A stretch of 64,000 nucleotides of DNA from Tolypothrix bouteillei VB521301 (GTDB taxonomy: Bacteria > Cyanobacteriota > Cyanobacteriia > Cyanobacteriales > Nostocaceae), in contig NZ_JHEG04000001.1 of NCBI RefSeq assembly GCF_000760695.4, positions 2,824,452 through 2,888,451 of the forward strand, read 5' to 3'. Positions within the stretch are counted from its first letter, which is position 1, and every line of letters begins with the position of its first letter. The position numbers were made by a program, and so were the translations under genes. Below the pieces are notes generated by a model. That model saw only the letters and a program-made list of their open reading frames with translations. It did not search any database and was not told the origin of the DNA. This document shows positions 54,805 to 64,000 of this stretch, piece by piece.

Positions 54805-55263
54805 ATGGCAAAGCAGCGATTAGACGAAATGCGAAACTCCACTTGGCGGCTGTTTCTCACTGTTCAGATTCAAGCGATCGAGAAGATTCAAGAAAAACTA
54901 TCGGCTGCGAAACTGCCACCATTGGAATGGTACGATGTGCTGTGGGAACTCAAAAAAGTACCAGAGGGACGTTTGCGATTGAGCGAACTCGCAGAACGAG
55001 TCCTGTTAAGCCGGAGTCATCTCACCCGCTTGCTTGATCGCCTGGAAAAAAGCGAGCTATTGGAGCGACAACCCTGTCCGAGCGATCGCAGGGGAACATT
55101 TGCAGTGTTAACTGAAGCGGGTGCAGCAATGCAAGAAAAAATGTGGGCTATCTACTCTGAAGGAATTGCAGAATATTTTGGCGATCGACTGAGTGATGAA
55201 GAAGTCAAAGTTATGCAACAAGCACTCAAAAAAGTTCTTGGAGAAAATTCTACTCAGAAGTAA
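54805..55263 (+). CDS. MarR-family transcriptional regulator
   Basis: About 152 residues from ATG 54805 (a TTG at 54766 adds 13). The winged helix-turn-helix runs through LRLSELAERVLLSRSHLTRLLDRLEKSELLERQPCPSDRRGTFAVLTEAG with the RR wing tip typical of MarR proteins. The N- and C-terminal helices form the dimer interface. It probably represses the divergent EamA exporter and itself through the dyad at 54723-54768. Confidence 0.9.
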   Translation: MAKQRLDEMRNSTWRLFLTVQIQAIEKIQEKLSAAKLPPLEWYDVLWELKKVPEGRLRLSELAERVLLSRSHLTRLLDRLEKSELLERQPCPSDRRGTFAVLTEAGAAMQEKMWAIYSEGIAEYFGDRLSDEEVKVMQQALKKVLGENSTQK

Positions 55264-55563
55264 GCATGAACTACCCAGAGATAATTCGTTGAGGTTTGGG
55301 TTTCTGCAAGAATGGCACTTAGAAAAGCTATAAGCATACACAACAAGTGATACAGCTTTTAATGCCAGAGAGTGCGGTAATAGAACGATCCAGGCGATCG
55401 CTTCCAAAAAGAAATTTTTGAAGCTAGAAAAAGCGTACTCGTCCTTAAAAAAGCAATGCAACAAGCTTTTAATACCAGGACAATCGAAAGCATCATACTT
55501 CTGAATGGTTGATTTAGGCAATGTCGCTAATCGTTGTGTTACCAACGAAATGCAGGAAGAAAT
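55264..55563. other. Intergenic region, about 300 bp
   Basis: No gene or repeat stands out. Long frames on the minus strand in 55108-55545 are antisense to the MarR gene and have no recognisable features. Confidence 0.4.
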
Positions 55564-56478
55564 CTATCTCAAGGCAGCGAGGGCTTCCAGAATTGCGTTG
55601 ACGACCCTATCCGGTCGATCGAACCATGGTGCGTGCCCCGCATCCGGAATTCGCACTACCCTCAGTTGCGGGTTGCTGGCGGCTACAGCTTCCCCCACTT
55701 CGGGCTGACACCATACGTCTTTCTCACCCCAGATTAACGTTGTTGGAACCGAAAGCTGCTTCCAGCGATCGCCTAGCACCAACTTCTGCTTCATACCGCG
55801 AACATCTACCGTACTGTCGATCAGCGTGAACCAATTTGTCACATTGCGGGCTTGACTTGCCGTTGAGACATCGAGAAAGTCATCATCAAGACGCTCCGGA
55901 TGGGCTACCATCAACTGCGCCCAGAAGGCGCGAGTACTCTCGCGTGTTGGTTTCTGCATCTGAGAACGCACAATAGTCTTCAGGATAGGCAGTGTGCCCA
56001 AGCGCATCAGGAGCGGCTGAGAGCGCTGAATTCCTGCCGGAGCGCCGACCAAAACCAAACGTGGGACTCGCTCTGGATGAGAGAGTGCAAAGGCAACCGA
56101 CCACAGACTACCCATAGAACTTGCCACAATTGGCACGGCAGGAAGTCCCTCGGTATCGAGAATATCGCCAAGAAATCGACATGCATGAGCAAGTATATCT
56201 ACTCCCCGATAGTCAAATGCATCCGCGAGTCCGTGACCTGGTCGATCCACTGCCAGCACGCGGTGACTCTTGGCGAGAGCCGAAAGGATACTTCCCCACT
56301 GAAAGGCTTCACCCATACCTCCGTGAACAAGAAGCAGGGGAGTCCCTTCGCCAAGTTCGATTACCTGCGTCGTCCCACCTGACCAATGCACCCGACGAGT
56401 GCGGTATCCAGGCGCACAGCGATCGAGATAAGCAGCTTGAGCCATCTCAACACTCTGAGTCTTCATGTCAGATTGCAT
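55564..56478 (-). CDS. Alpha/beta hydrolase
   Basis: A 304-residue alpha/beta fold hydrolase. The oxyanion region is LLLVHGGMGEAFQW, the nucleophile elbow is VASSMGSLW (Ser in ASSMGS; the first Gly of GxSxG is Ala), Asp lies in TLIWGEKDVW and His in PDAGHAPWFDRP. It resembles esterase/lipase or C-C hydrolase types. The ATG at 56478 or the next ATG four codons on is possible. Substrate unknown. Confidence 0.85.
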   Translation of the reverse strand: MQSDMKTQSVEMAQAAYLDRCAPGYRTRRVHWSGGTTQVIELGEGTPLLLVHGGMGEAFQWGSILSALAKSHRVLAVDRPGHGLADAFDYRGVDILAHACRFLGDILDTEGLPAVPIVASSMGSLWSVAFALSHPERVPRLVLVGAPAGIQRSQPLLMRLGTLPILKTIVRSQMQKPTRESTRAFWAQLMVAHPERLDDDFLDVSTASQARNVTNWFTLIDSTVDVRGMKQKLVLGDRWKQLSVPTTLIWGEKDVWCQPEVGEAVAASNPQLRVVRIPDAGHAPWFDRPDRVVNAILEALAALR

Positions 56479-56617
56479 CCTACCGTTTTCCCTCCCCTAT
56501 GGACGTTTCCTCGATCGTTTGTTGGAACTTCTATAAATAAAGCGCCAATCCATTCTACTTTGTACTTAATGGTACTGCGAAGCATACTAAAAATAGTTCC
56601 ATTAGGTAGGTGATAGT

Positions 56618-56713
56618 ATGTTGAAATGTAAACCTTTTGTTATAGCGCTTGATTTGGAAGGAACATTAATATCAAATGTAATCCTTGGGTACTCTAAAAG
56701 GGTTGTCGAATGA
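56618..56713 (+). pseudogene. Remnant of a HAD-phosphatase gene (N-terminal 31 codons)
   Basis: ATG at 56618 follows TAGGTAGG and gives 31 codons to TGA at 56711. The first 20 residues, including PFVIALDLEGTLISN, look like the N-terminus and motif I of a HAD-type phosphatase. After about ISN the sequence changes and stops. The next gene starts in another frame over the same bases. Confidence 0.55.
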
Positions 56714-57278
56714 ATATGAGTTGAAAAAAGTGTTAAACAACGAATTAGAGACATTAGGATGGTTGGCAATTGCTCAATTAGCAATAATTATTATTTTTGG
56801 CTTGTTATTCTCCACTATCGCTAAATTCAAATATCAAAACTCTTCAGCATCCCATCGGGTTTTTAAACAAGGCGATTACACTTCATGTTTTATTGAAGAT
56901 CCTCAAGTTATATTTCAAACAATACCAAAATGCTATTACTTTGTTGTTGTTAACTATCAACCGAATGATCAAGTTATCCAAGAAAGTTTTTATACAATAC
57001 TTGGTGATGTAACATCTATAAATTACTCTGATGGTAAATGGGTTGCTACAAAGTCTAATCTTTATTCCAATATGCTCTTAGTTGCACTGCCCTTGATTGG
57101 TTTTATCTTGATATTGTCATCTAATTTGGTAACTCAATCTGTTTTAGATTCAGTCATTACAAGACAAAGTGATATAACCGAACAATTGACGAACTATGGA
57201 ACAATATTGTTCGGCTCAGTTTTTCTTTCAGCTCCAATTAAAATGATTTTTGATTTTTTTAATCATTTTAAGATTTAA
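56685..57278 (+). CDS. Unidentified membrane protein
   Basis: Up to 197 residues from a TTG at 56685; no ATG is available early, and later TTG or GTG codons (56703, 56721, 56730) are alternatives. Hydrophobic helices lie at about 27-45 (IAQLAIIIIFGLLF) and 128-147 (LLVALPLIGFILILS), with a third near 170-190. The middle segment is soluble, with FQTIPKCYYFVVVNYQPNDQ. I do not recognise the family. Confidence 0.5.
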   Translation: MGTLKGLSNEYELKKVLNNELETLGWLAIAQLAIIIIFGLLFSTIAKFKYQNSSASHRVFKQGDYTSCFIEDPQVIFQTIPKCYYFVVVNYQPNDQVIQESFYTILGDVTSINYSDGKWVATKSNLYSNMLLVALPLIGFILILSSNLVTQSVLDSVITRQSDITEQLTNYGTILFGSVFLSAPIKMIFDFFNHFKI

Positions 57279-57327
57279 GAAGCCAGTAAAATTATGATTT
57301 CTATAAAAGGCAATAGGCGAAACTCAA

Positions 57328-57927
57328 ATGTCTGATATTGGTTTGATTTTACTAGCGGCGGGTGCATCTACCCGTATGGGTACACCCAAGCAACTGCTAC
57401 AGTATCAACAACACAGCTTGATTCGCCATATGGTTGAGGTAGCGCTTGCTTCCGTCTGCAACCCCGTTATCGTTGTCTTGGGAGCATATGCTGAGTGTAT
57501 TCGACCTGAGGTGGAGTTATCTAATGTCCGAATTGTGGAAAACGATCGCTGGGCTGAAGGTATGAGCACTTCAATTCGGTGTGGGATGGAAGCCCTCAAT
57601 GAAATTAAACCTGGTGTAGAAGCTGTTGTATTGATGCTGTGCGATCAGCCATTTGTTTCTACTCAGATCGTCAATCAACTGGTTAACATCTTCCAAGAGA
57701 CAGATGGACAAATTATTGCTTCAGAGTATGGAGGAGTCCGGGGTGTACCAGCGTTATTCAAACGCAATTTGTTTGCAGAATTACTGACACTTAATGGTGT
57801 TGCTGGCGCAAGACAGGTTATCAAACAAAATGCTGAGAAAGTTGTTAGTTTTTCTTTCCCAGAAGGTATATTCGATCTTGATACACGCAACGACTACGAG
57901 CAATTTAAAAATGCAATTTCAATCTGA
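57328..57927 (+). CDS. MocA-like nucleotidyltransferase
   Basis: A 199-residue MobA/MocA-type nucleotidyltransferase. The nucleotide-binding N-terminus is ILLAAGASTRMGTPKQLLQ, followed by VIVVLGAYAE, and the metal Asp in VLMLCDQPFVS. ARQVIKQ and FDLDTRNDYEQF near the end match the molybdenum cofactor cytidylyltransferase group. It may cytidylylate Mo-pterin or act on a related substrate. ATG 57328. Confidence 0.85.
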   Translation: MSDIGLILLAAGASTRMGTPKQLLQYQQHSLIRHMVEVALASVCNPVIVVLGAYAECIRPEVELSNVRIVENDRWAEGMSTSIRCGMEALNEIKPGVEAVVLMLCDQPFVSTQIVNQLVNIFQETDGQIIASEYGGVRGVPALFKRNLFAELLTLNGVAGARQVIKQNAEKVVSFSFPEGIFDLDTRNDYEQFKNAISI

Positions 57928-58044
57928 AGGGAGTGGAACGAGATAAAGAAATGACAGGGGCTTTGTTGCAAAAATTTTGGTAATGTTCTGCTCTTGTGCT
58001 AAACTGCTCTCACTCAAAGTCGGGAGAGCCTTTACTTAAAACTT

Positions 58045-61000
58045 ATGCATCGTCTTGCAACTACACCAGGAGGTTGGAATCCATCAGCAGAAGGCGTGAT
58101 GGCGATCGAGCAACAACCAGCACCTATTGTTTTAATTACGGCTGCGGATACCGACATTCAAACTTTATCTGTTGCTGTTACTCAATTACCCTCAGAATTT
58201 CTACAGTTACGGGTTGTCAATTTACTACAACTCCAGCAACAACTGACAATTGATATGTATGCTGAAGATGTGTTGAGTGCGGCGGAAGTGATTATTTTAC
58301 GGTTGCTTGGCGGTAGAGCTTATTGGAGTTATGGATTGGAAGTTGTTGAACAGACGGTTAAACAGACAGGCGCAAAATTAATTGTCTTACCAGGAGACGA
58401 ACGACCCGATCTCAATCTCATAAGTTGCTCTAATGTTTCTTTAGTAGACGCCAATCAGATATGGCAGTATTTCAATGAAGGCGGTACGGAAAATTATCTT
58501 AACAGTCTCAAATTTATCGCTACAACTTTTCTCGGTTGCACCTACACCTTTAATTTACCCCAACCAGTTCCTCGTGTGGGAACATATTCACCCAGCGATC
58601 GCATTATCTACACTCAAGTAGAGAATAATTTCATTCCTGTACGCAAACCAGATTCTCAAATCGGTGTTATTGGTATCATCTTTTATCGGTCTCATTATTT
58701 AGCTGGAAATACATCAGTCATTGATGCACTTTGTCAAGCTCTAGCACAAAGAAATCTTACAGCAATTCCTATTTTTGTTTCTTCTTTAAGAGAGCCAGAT
58801 GTCCAAGCGGAGTTGTTAAAATATTGCAGTCAAAAGATAGACCTCTTATTAAATACAACTAGTTTTGCTCTAGCAAAATTAGAAGCAGAAACACCACAAG
58901 TAGAACTTTGGGAACAATTAGATATACCAGTGTTACAAGTCATTCTTAGCGGTAGCAGTCGCGAACACTGGGAATCTGGTTCTTCCGGACTCACACCAAG
59001 GGATATCGCAATGAATGTGGCTTTACCGGAAGTGGATGGCAGAATTATTACTAGAGCCGTCTCTTTTAAAGCAGTCAAAACTCCCAGCCCTTTACTGCAA
59101 ACTGATGTTGTCAGCTACGAACCTGTTGCTTCTCGGATTGAATTTGTGGCAGATTTGGCTGCAAATTGGGTAAAATTACGGCATACTCCACCACAAAATC
59201 GCAAGATTGCCTTAATATTAGCTAATTATCCCAATCGTGATGGACGCTTGGCAAATGGTGTGGGATTGGACACACCCGCAAGTTGCATTGAAATTCTGAA
59301 GGCTTTACAGTTAGCAGGATATTATGTGGATAATATTCCCAATACGGGAGAGGAATTAATTCAATTATTAACAACTGGTGTCACTAACGATTTAGAGGGA
59401 TACCCATTCCGAGAAGTACGGCAATCTTTGTCTTTGCAGAAATATCTAGAGCATCTTTATAGTTTACCTGAAGCAGTACAAGAAGGACTAAAAAACCGTT
59501 GGGGTTTCCCTGAAGAAACCGATTCATTGCCCATTTCGGGTATACAGTTAGGGAATATATTTGTGGGAATACAACCTTCACGGGGTTACGATCGCGATCC
59601 ATCTTTGAATTATCACGCACCCGATTTGGAGCCTCCCCACAGCTATTTGGCTTTTTACCATTGGCTGGTTGAGTCTTTTGGTGCAAATGCGATTGTTCAT
59701 GTTGGCAAACATGGTAACTTGGAATGGTTACCAGGCAAAAGTGTAGCACTGTCTGAGAATTGCTATCCAGAAGCCGTCTTGGGAGCAATTCCCCATCTCT
59801 ACCCTTTCATTGTTAACGATCCGGGTGAAGGTTCGCAAGCCAAAAGACGTTCTCAAGCAACGATTATCGACCATTTAACTCCACCCATGACTCGTGCGGA
59901 ATTATATGGTAATTTATACTCTTTGGAAGGATTGATCGATGAGTATTATGAAGCTCAAAGTTTAGAGCCATCACGATTACCTGCAATTAGCGATCGCATA
60001 ACTCAATTAATCGAGCGGGAGCATCTTCATCAAGATTTGGGGATTGATATTTCTCGTTTCGATAAATCGACTCTTTCTTCATTTCTCAATGCAGCTGATG
60101 GTTATCTTTGTGAATTAAAAGAAGCTCAAATTCGGGATGGTTTGCATATTTTTGGTCAATGTCCATCAGGAAAACAATTACGAGATTTAATTGTTGCTAT
60201 TGCCAGAAATCCCGGTGTTGGTAGATTGGGATTGACGAGGGCGATCGCGATAGATTGGCAATTAGATTTCGATCCTTTAACTGTAGATTTCAGTCAAGCA
60301 TTTGAGATTAATTTTCCTACTTTGACCCTACCCGAAACCTCATTTTACCGGGAGGTGGGAACTGCAACTTCAGATTTGACTCCACCCCAATCCCCATCCG
60401 ATGGAGAAGCGGGAGCTTCAGACGGTTCCTCCCTTTACAAGGAGGGATTAAGAGAACTCAGTGAAAGATATCAAAAGCTGAAAAACTGCCGAATCATAGG
60501 TGATGTTATTCAAATCCTTGAAGATTGTGCATCAGATCTCGTCACTTATATCATTGAAAATGAAGAAATCCCGCAAAGCGGTAAAACAACAACTCAAGAG
60601 TTAAGATGGATTCAGAATTTTCTCTTAAAAGCACTCAGACAAACAGAAAAAGAGATTATTAATTTATTACGAGGATTAGATGGCAAATATGTGGCGAGTG
60701 GCGCATCTGGTGCTCCAACGAGGGGAAGACCGGAGGTATTACCCACAGGACGGAATTTTTACTCTGTCGATATTCGTGCTATTCCTACAGAGACTGCTTG
60801 GGATGTAGGGAGTCAAGCTGCAGAAATATTAATAGAAAGATATACACAAGAACACGGAGAATACCCTCAAACATTAGGTTTATCTGTTTGGGGAACTTCA
60901 ACTATGCGAACTGGAGGCGATGATATTGCAGAAGCTTTGGCGCTATTAGGAGTCAAACCCGTTTGGGATGGTATTTCTAGAAGAGTTGTAGATTTTGAAA

Positions 61001-61956
61001 TTTTGCCCCCTTCAATTTTAGGTCGTCCGCGTGTAGATGTGACTTTAAGAGTTTCCGGTTTTTTCCGCGATGCTTTCCCAAATTTAATGGATTTATTTGA
61101 TAGTGCTGTCACGGCTGTTGCTCATTTAGATGAGCCTGAAGATATAAATCCTTTAGCTGCAAAAGTGAAAACAGAAACAGAGTTTTGGCAAACTGAAGGA
61201 TTGACAGCAGAACAAGCAAAAGCGCGATCGCTCTATCGAATTTTTGGTTCAAAACCCAGCGCTTATGGTGCTGGGTTACAAGGTTTAATTGAATCACAAA
61301 ACTGGACAAATGAAGATGATTTAGCTCGTGCTTATATTAATTGGAGCGCCTATGCTTACACCCGTAAAGCTGAGGGTAAATTTGTACCAGAAGCTTTTAC
61401 CCAAAGGTTACACAATATGCAAATTGTTTTGCAGAACCAAGATAATCGAGAGCACGATCTATTAGACTCCGATGATTACTATCAATTTCAAGGCGGTTTA
61501 ACCGTTGCTGTTAGATCGGTGTCTGCAAAACTTCCCGTCACTTATTTTGGCGATAATTCTCGTCCCCAACAACCAAAAATCCGCAAGCTTACAGAAGAAA
61601 TAACTCGCGTTTATCGCTCTAGGGTTGTGAATCCAAAATGGATTGCAGGAGCCATGCGTCACGGTTATAAAGGAGCCTTTGAAATGGCAGCAACTCTAGA
61701 TTATTTATTTGCTTTTGATGCTACGACTAACTGTGTTGCTGATTTTATGTATCAAGGAATAGCTGAGGCTTATTTATTTGATGAAACAGTTCAACAATTT
61801 ATTCAACAAAATAATCCTTGGGTGTTGCGGGATATGGCAGAAAGATTATTAGAAGCTCACCAACGGGGTTTGTGGGAAAATGTGTCAGGAGAAACTCTTG
61901 AAACATTACGTTCTTTGGTTCATGAAGCAGAAGGAATCATAGAAAGTCAGTTTTAA
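58045..61956 (+). CDS. cobN: Cobaltochelatase subunit CobN
   Basis: A 1303-residue member of the CobN/ChlH family, the large subunit that binds the tetrapyrrole for metal insertion, here most likely cobalt in B12 synthesis. Recognised segments include LPGDERPDLNL, GIIFYRSHYLAGNTSVIDALCQAL, HGNLEWLPGKSVALSENCYPEA, GEGSQAKRRSQATIIDHL, YVASGASGAPTRGRPEVLPTGRNFYSVDIRAIPTETAW and GGDDIAEALALLG. Residues about 771-800 (TSDLTPPQSPSDGEAGASDGS) look like an in-frame low-complexity insert. Its stop overlaps the convergent downstream gene by 4 bp. No cobS or cobT partner genes are in the window. Confidence 0.9.
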   Translation: MHRLATTPGGWNPSAEGVMAIEQQPAPIVLITAADTDIQTLSVAVTQLPSEFLQLRVVNLLQLQQQLTIDMYAEDVLSAAEVIILRLLGGRAYWSYGLEVVEQTVKQTGAKLIVLPGDERPDLNLISCSNVSLVDANQIWQYFNEGGTENYLNSLKFIATTFLGCTYTFNLPQPVPRVGTYSPSDRIIYTQVENNFIPVRKPDSQIGVIGIIFYRSHYLAGNTSVIDALCQALAQRNLTAIPIFVSSLREPDVQAELLKYCSQKIDLLLNTTSFALAKLEAETPQVELWEQLDIPVLQVILSGSSREHWESGSSGLTPRDIAMNVALPEVDGRIITRAVSFKAVKTPSPLLQTDVVSYEPVASRIEFVADLAANWVKLRHTPPQNRKIALILANYPNRDGRLANGVGLDTPASCIEILKALQLAGYYVDNIPNTGEELIQLLTTGVTNDLEGYPFREVRQSLSLQKYLEHLYSLPEAVQEGLKNRWGFPEETDSLPISGIQLGNIFVGIQPSRGYDRDPSLNYHAPDLEPPHSYLAFYHWLVESFGANAIVHVGKHGNLEWLPGKSVALSENCYPEAVLGAIPHLYPFIVNDPGEGSQAKRRSQATIIDHLTPPMTRAELYGNLYSLEGLIDEYYEAQSLEPSRLPAISDRITQLIEREHLHQDLGIDISRFDKSTLSSFLNAADGYLCELKEAQIRDGLHIFGQCPSGKQLRDLIVAIARNPGVGRLGLTRAIAIDWQLDFDPLTVDFSQAFEINFPTLTLPETSFYREVGTATSDLTPPQSPSDGEAGASDGSSLYKEGLRELSERYQKLKNCRIIGDVIQILEDCASDLVTYIIENEEIPQSGKTTTQELRWIQNFLLKALRQTEKEIINLLRGLDGKYVASGASGAPTRGRPEVLPTGRNFYSVDIRAIPTETAWDVGSQAAEILIERYTQEHGEYPQTLGLSVWGTSTMRTGGDDIAEALALLGVKPVWDGISRRVVDFEILPPSILGRPRVDVTLRVSGFFRDAFPNLMDLFDSAVTAVAHLDEPEDINPLAAKVKTETEFWQTEGLTAEQAKARSLYRIFGSKPSAYGAGLQGLIESQNWTNEDDLARAYINWSAYAYTRKAEGKFVPEAFTQRLHNMQIVLQNQDNREHDLLDSDDYYQFQGGLTVAVRSVSAKLPVTYFGDNSRPQQPKIRKLTEEITRVYRSRVVNPKWIAGAMRHGYKGAFEMAATLDYLFAFDATTNCVADFMYQGIAEAYLFDETVQQFIQQNNPWVLRDMAERLLEAHQRGLWENVSGETLETLRSLVHEAEGIIESQF

Positions 61957-62477
61957 AAATTCTCTTTTAAGTAGTTACAAACTCCCACACTCATTTGTTG
62001 GAAATTAGGTGCAATCTGTTTCCCTAGTGAATTTTCAATGACACGGGCGATCGCCACTGTTAACTGCTGTGGTGTACCCTTTATCTGTTGTGGATCGATA
62101 ATAAGTTCGCCCCTGCTTTGGATGAGCGTTCCTTTATCATCTTCAAAAAATTGATTTTTGCCAGTACAACGAACGGCTTCAGTAAAAACATGAGTATTGA
62201 TGTGCCAAGTGGTTGTGTATTCAGAATTATTCCAAATAGAATCTTCTGTCCAATTGAGTAAATCTTCGCTGAGGAAAGCACGCGCTAATGCAGGAATATT
62301 AGCACCACCATACCAATCATGTACTAAATATAAAAGCTCGTCTTGCTCTTGGCTTGATTTGAACTTAATTTGTCTGATTTTTGACATATAAGGTACAAGT
62401 TCTGTTAGCTTGTCGCGATAAGTGGCATAAACCAAAGGACGAGGAAAGGGGATATGGGTATCAAGGCAGATCAACAT
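61953..62477 (-). CDS. SRPBCC/START-like hypothetical protein
   Basis: About 174 residues from ATG 62477; a GTG at 62510 adds 11. The pattern HIPFPRPLVYATYRDKLTELVPYM at the start followed by alternating strands and a C-terminal helix fits a START/SRPBCC ligand-binding fold. Similar unnamed proteins are common in cyanobacteria. No catalytic residues are evident and the ligand is unknown. It is convergent with cobN. Confidence 0.7.
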   Translation of the reverse strand: MLICLDTHIPFPRPLVYATYRDKLTELVPYMSKIRQIKFKSSQEQDELLYLVHDWYGGANIPALARAFLSEDLLNWTEDSIWNNSEYTTTWHINTHVFTEAVRCTGKNQFFEDDKGTLIQSRGELIIDPQQIKGTPQQLTVAIARVIENSLGKQIAPNFQQMSVGVCNYLKENF

Positions 62478-62783
62478 GGAAAGTGGTGCGGTAACGAACG
62501 TTAGTTGCACAAAGTGTTATTTAGGTTGTAGTTAAGAAAATTTTTAGTTGCTTCTATCAAAATGGATAGTTAATGCATAAATTATGACAAACGCATGCAG
62601 AGCGCTTAACTTCGAGGTTTTATTGTGTCGAGCGTTTCTACTTGTAGCCTCAGATACTTAATATATTTATGACATCAAGTAATCAATTACCGTAAAGAGT
62701 GAGAGCAACTGGTTTGAGCAAAATGTGTTGCATTTGACTAACATAGCAACAAGAGTGGATCTATTACCTTAGGAGAAATCCTT
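62478..62783. other. Intergenic region, about 300 bp
   Basis: Divergent promoter region between the START-like gene and the aldo/keto reductase. No repeat or gene is apparent. AGGAG at 62771-62775 is the reductase ribosome site. Confidence 0.4.
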
Positions 62784-63770
62784 ATGAAAACACGAAGACT
62801 GGGAAAACAAGGATTGGAAGTCTCAGATATCGGACTCGGTTGTATGGGTATGAGTTGGGCATATGGTAGTAGAGATGAAGCTGAGTCAATTCAAACAATT
62901 CACCGCGCTCTTGAATTAGGTATCAACTTTTTGGACACTGCGGAGGTTTATGGACCATTTGCCAACGAGCAATTAGTGGGTCGGGCTATCAAAGACCGTA
63001 GAGATAAAGTCATTATTGCTACTAAGTTTGGTTTCAAGATGGATGAGAGTGGTAAGATAGCCGGTCTAGACAGCACGCCAGAAAATGTTCGGCGCGTCTG
63101 CGATGCTTCTTTACAAAGATTGGGAGTGGACTGCATCGACTTGTTTTACCAACACCGAGTGGATAAGACAGTGCCAATTGAAGAAACCGTTGGTGCAATG
63201 GCAGAATTGGTAAAGCAAGGTAAAGTTCGCTACTTAGGACTATCAGAAGCTAGCCCAGAAACTATCCGTCGCGCCCATGCAGTCCACCCCATCAGTGCTT
63301 TGCAATCCGAGTACTCTCTTTGGGAAAGGAATCCTGAAAAACAAGTTCTGCCAACTGTAAGAGACTTGGGAATTGGTTTTGTTCCCTACAGCCCGCTCGG
63401 ACGCGGCTTTCTTACAGGACAGGTCAAACGGGCTGAAGAGTGTGCAGACGATGATTATCGTCGGCACGATCCCCGTTTCCAGGGTGAGAATTTTGAAATA
63501 AACATGAGAATTGTCGATCGCGTTAACCAAATCGCCCAATCTAAAAATGCAACACCCGGACAAATTGCGTTAGCTTGGTTGTTGCACCAAGGGGATGATA
63601 TTGTACCCATCCCCGGTACCAAACGCAGGGCATATGTTGAGGAGAATGCAGCAGCAGCTGATATTAGCTTGAGTGTGGAGGAATTGGCACAAATAGATCG
63701 AGTTGCGCCTGTGGGAGGGACATCGGGCGATCGCTATGCTCCGCAGATGATGAGCCTTCTCGATCGTTAA
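62784..63770 (+). CDS. Aldo/keto reductase
   Basis: A 328-residue aldo/keto reductase of the YajO/AKR13-like group that reduces carbonyls with NADPH. Catalytic residues are Asp and Tyr in [11 protein letters not shown], Lys in VIIATKFGF and His in FYQHRVD. The C-terminal coenzyme segment is [25 protein letters not shown] precedes the ATG. Its C-terminal half closely resembles the truncated remnant at 43077-43556. Confidence 0.93.
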   Translation: MKTRRLGKQGLEVSDIGLGCMGMSWAYGSRDEAESIQTIHRALELGINFLDTAEVYGPFANEQLVGRAIKDRRDKVIIATKFGFKMDESGKIAGLDSTPENVRRVCDASLQRLGVDCIDLFYQHRVDKTVPIEETVGAMAELVKQGKVRYLGLSEASPETIRRAHAVHPISALQSEYSLWERNPEKQVLPTVRDLGIGFVPYSPLGRGFLTGQVKRAEECADDDYRRHDPRFQGENFEINMRIVDRVNQIAQSKNATPGQIALAWLLHQGDDIVPIPGTKRRAYVEENAAAADISLSVEELAQIDRVAPVGGTSGDRYAPQMMSLLDR

Positions 63771-63852
63771 ACATTCGTATGAGAAACTGCGAAGGATATT
63801 ATACCAAATCCATTTTTATAACTCCAATAAGCCCTAGTGATTAGAAATCACG

Positions 63853-63938
63853 GCTATACAAACGAAGTCCCTCCGGGTTCGCCAGTTCCCTACGGCGGGA
63901 AACCCGCCTGCAGGACTGGACTCACCGCCTGCGCGGAC
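63853..63938 (+). repeat. Dispersed GC-rich intergenic repeat, copy 6 (best preserved)
   Basis: Reads ctatacaaacgaagtccctccgggttcgccag, then ccctacggcgggaaacccgcctgcaggactggactcaccgcctgcgcgga. Contains the gcgggaaacccgc palindrome. This is the reference copy for the other partial copies. Confidence 0.8.
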
Positions 63939-64000
63939 TAAATTATAAAGGGGGGTATAAGACGCGGATTTAGTATTAGTCAACGATTACAGCCATGAAA

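Noticed and set aside
55900..56382. 160-codon + strand frame as a gene
   Set aside because: Lies antisense to the alpha/beta hydrolase and has no recognisable motif.
57928..58044. Cobalamin riboswitch before cobN
   Set aside because: The leader is only about 117 bp and lacks the conserved B12-box sequence and fold.

Overview
The window is chromosomal DNA of a filamentous, probably heterocyst-forming cyanobacterium (Nostocales-like). The evidence is the many GCGATCGC (HIP1) octamers, heptameric STRR repeats such as ATTAGCC/ATTAGCT between genes, a phylloquinone (men) gene cluster, a GUN4-domain protein, a CobN-type chelatase, GAF/PAS histidine kinases, and a HopA1-family/phosphotransferase gene pair of a type common in this group. 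There is no transposase, integrase, phage gene or CRISPR array. The accessory character comes from repeats, gene remnants and a few unusual gene pairs.

Layout. 1-5.7 kb: end of an unidentified gene, a small zinc-ribbon protein, a GT4 glycosyltransferase, a divergent Mn/Zn-type ABC metal importer and a PEP-CTERM exoprotein. 5.9-12 kb: a two-gene operon of an AAA-type ATPase followed by a 1598-residue TPR/STAND-NTPase/14-blade WD40 protein, possibly a conflict or signalling system. 12.2-20 kb: BASS-family transporter, HAD phosphatase, NurA-domain nuclease, Uma2 nuclease, a PAS/GAF histidine kinase and an FHA membrane protein. 20-28 kb: a fused FAD/NAD(P)-binding and metallo-beta-lactamase protein, an O-methyltransferase, and a tRNA neighbourhood (trhO, tRNA-Ala(TGC), queD, an SH3b protein, tRNA-Val(TAC)), then a DUF2227 protein and MazG. 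28-34 kb: aldehyde dehydrogenase, proA and a hybrid histidine kinase.

34-39.8 kb holds most of the phylloquinone pathway: menF divergent from menA-menC-menE, with a convergent DHNA-CoA thioesterase. menD and menB are not in the window. 39.9-42.3 kb carries a kinase-like phosphotransferase followed by a HopA1-family protein. By analogy to class V lanthipeptide and thioviridamide enzymes this pair could phosphorylate and then eliminate Ser/Thr side chains, but no convincing precursor peptide was found. A truncated aldo/keto reductase remnant follows; its intact paralogue lies at 62.8 kb.

44-64 kb: pentapeptide-repeat exoprotein, SDR oxidoreductase, GUN4 protein, an RND efflux adaptor/permease pair, small membrane proteins, glutathionyl-hydroquinone-reductase-like protein, a DMT exporter divergent from a MarR regulator with a clear operator-like dyad, an alpha/beta hydrolase, a HAD-gene remnant, a MocA-like nucleotidyltransferase, CobN and the aldo/keto reductase. 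Several coding regions (menC, menE, cobN, a histidine kinase, the DUF2227 protein) appear to contain in-frame low-complexity inserts resembling the intergenic repeats. All functions are read from sequence motifs; no database search was possible.
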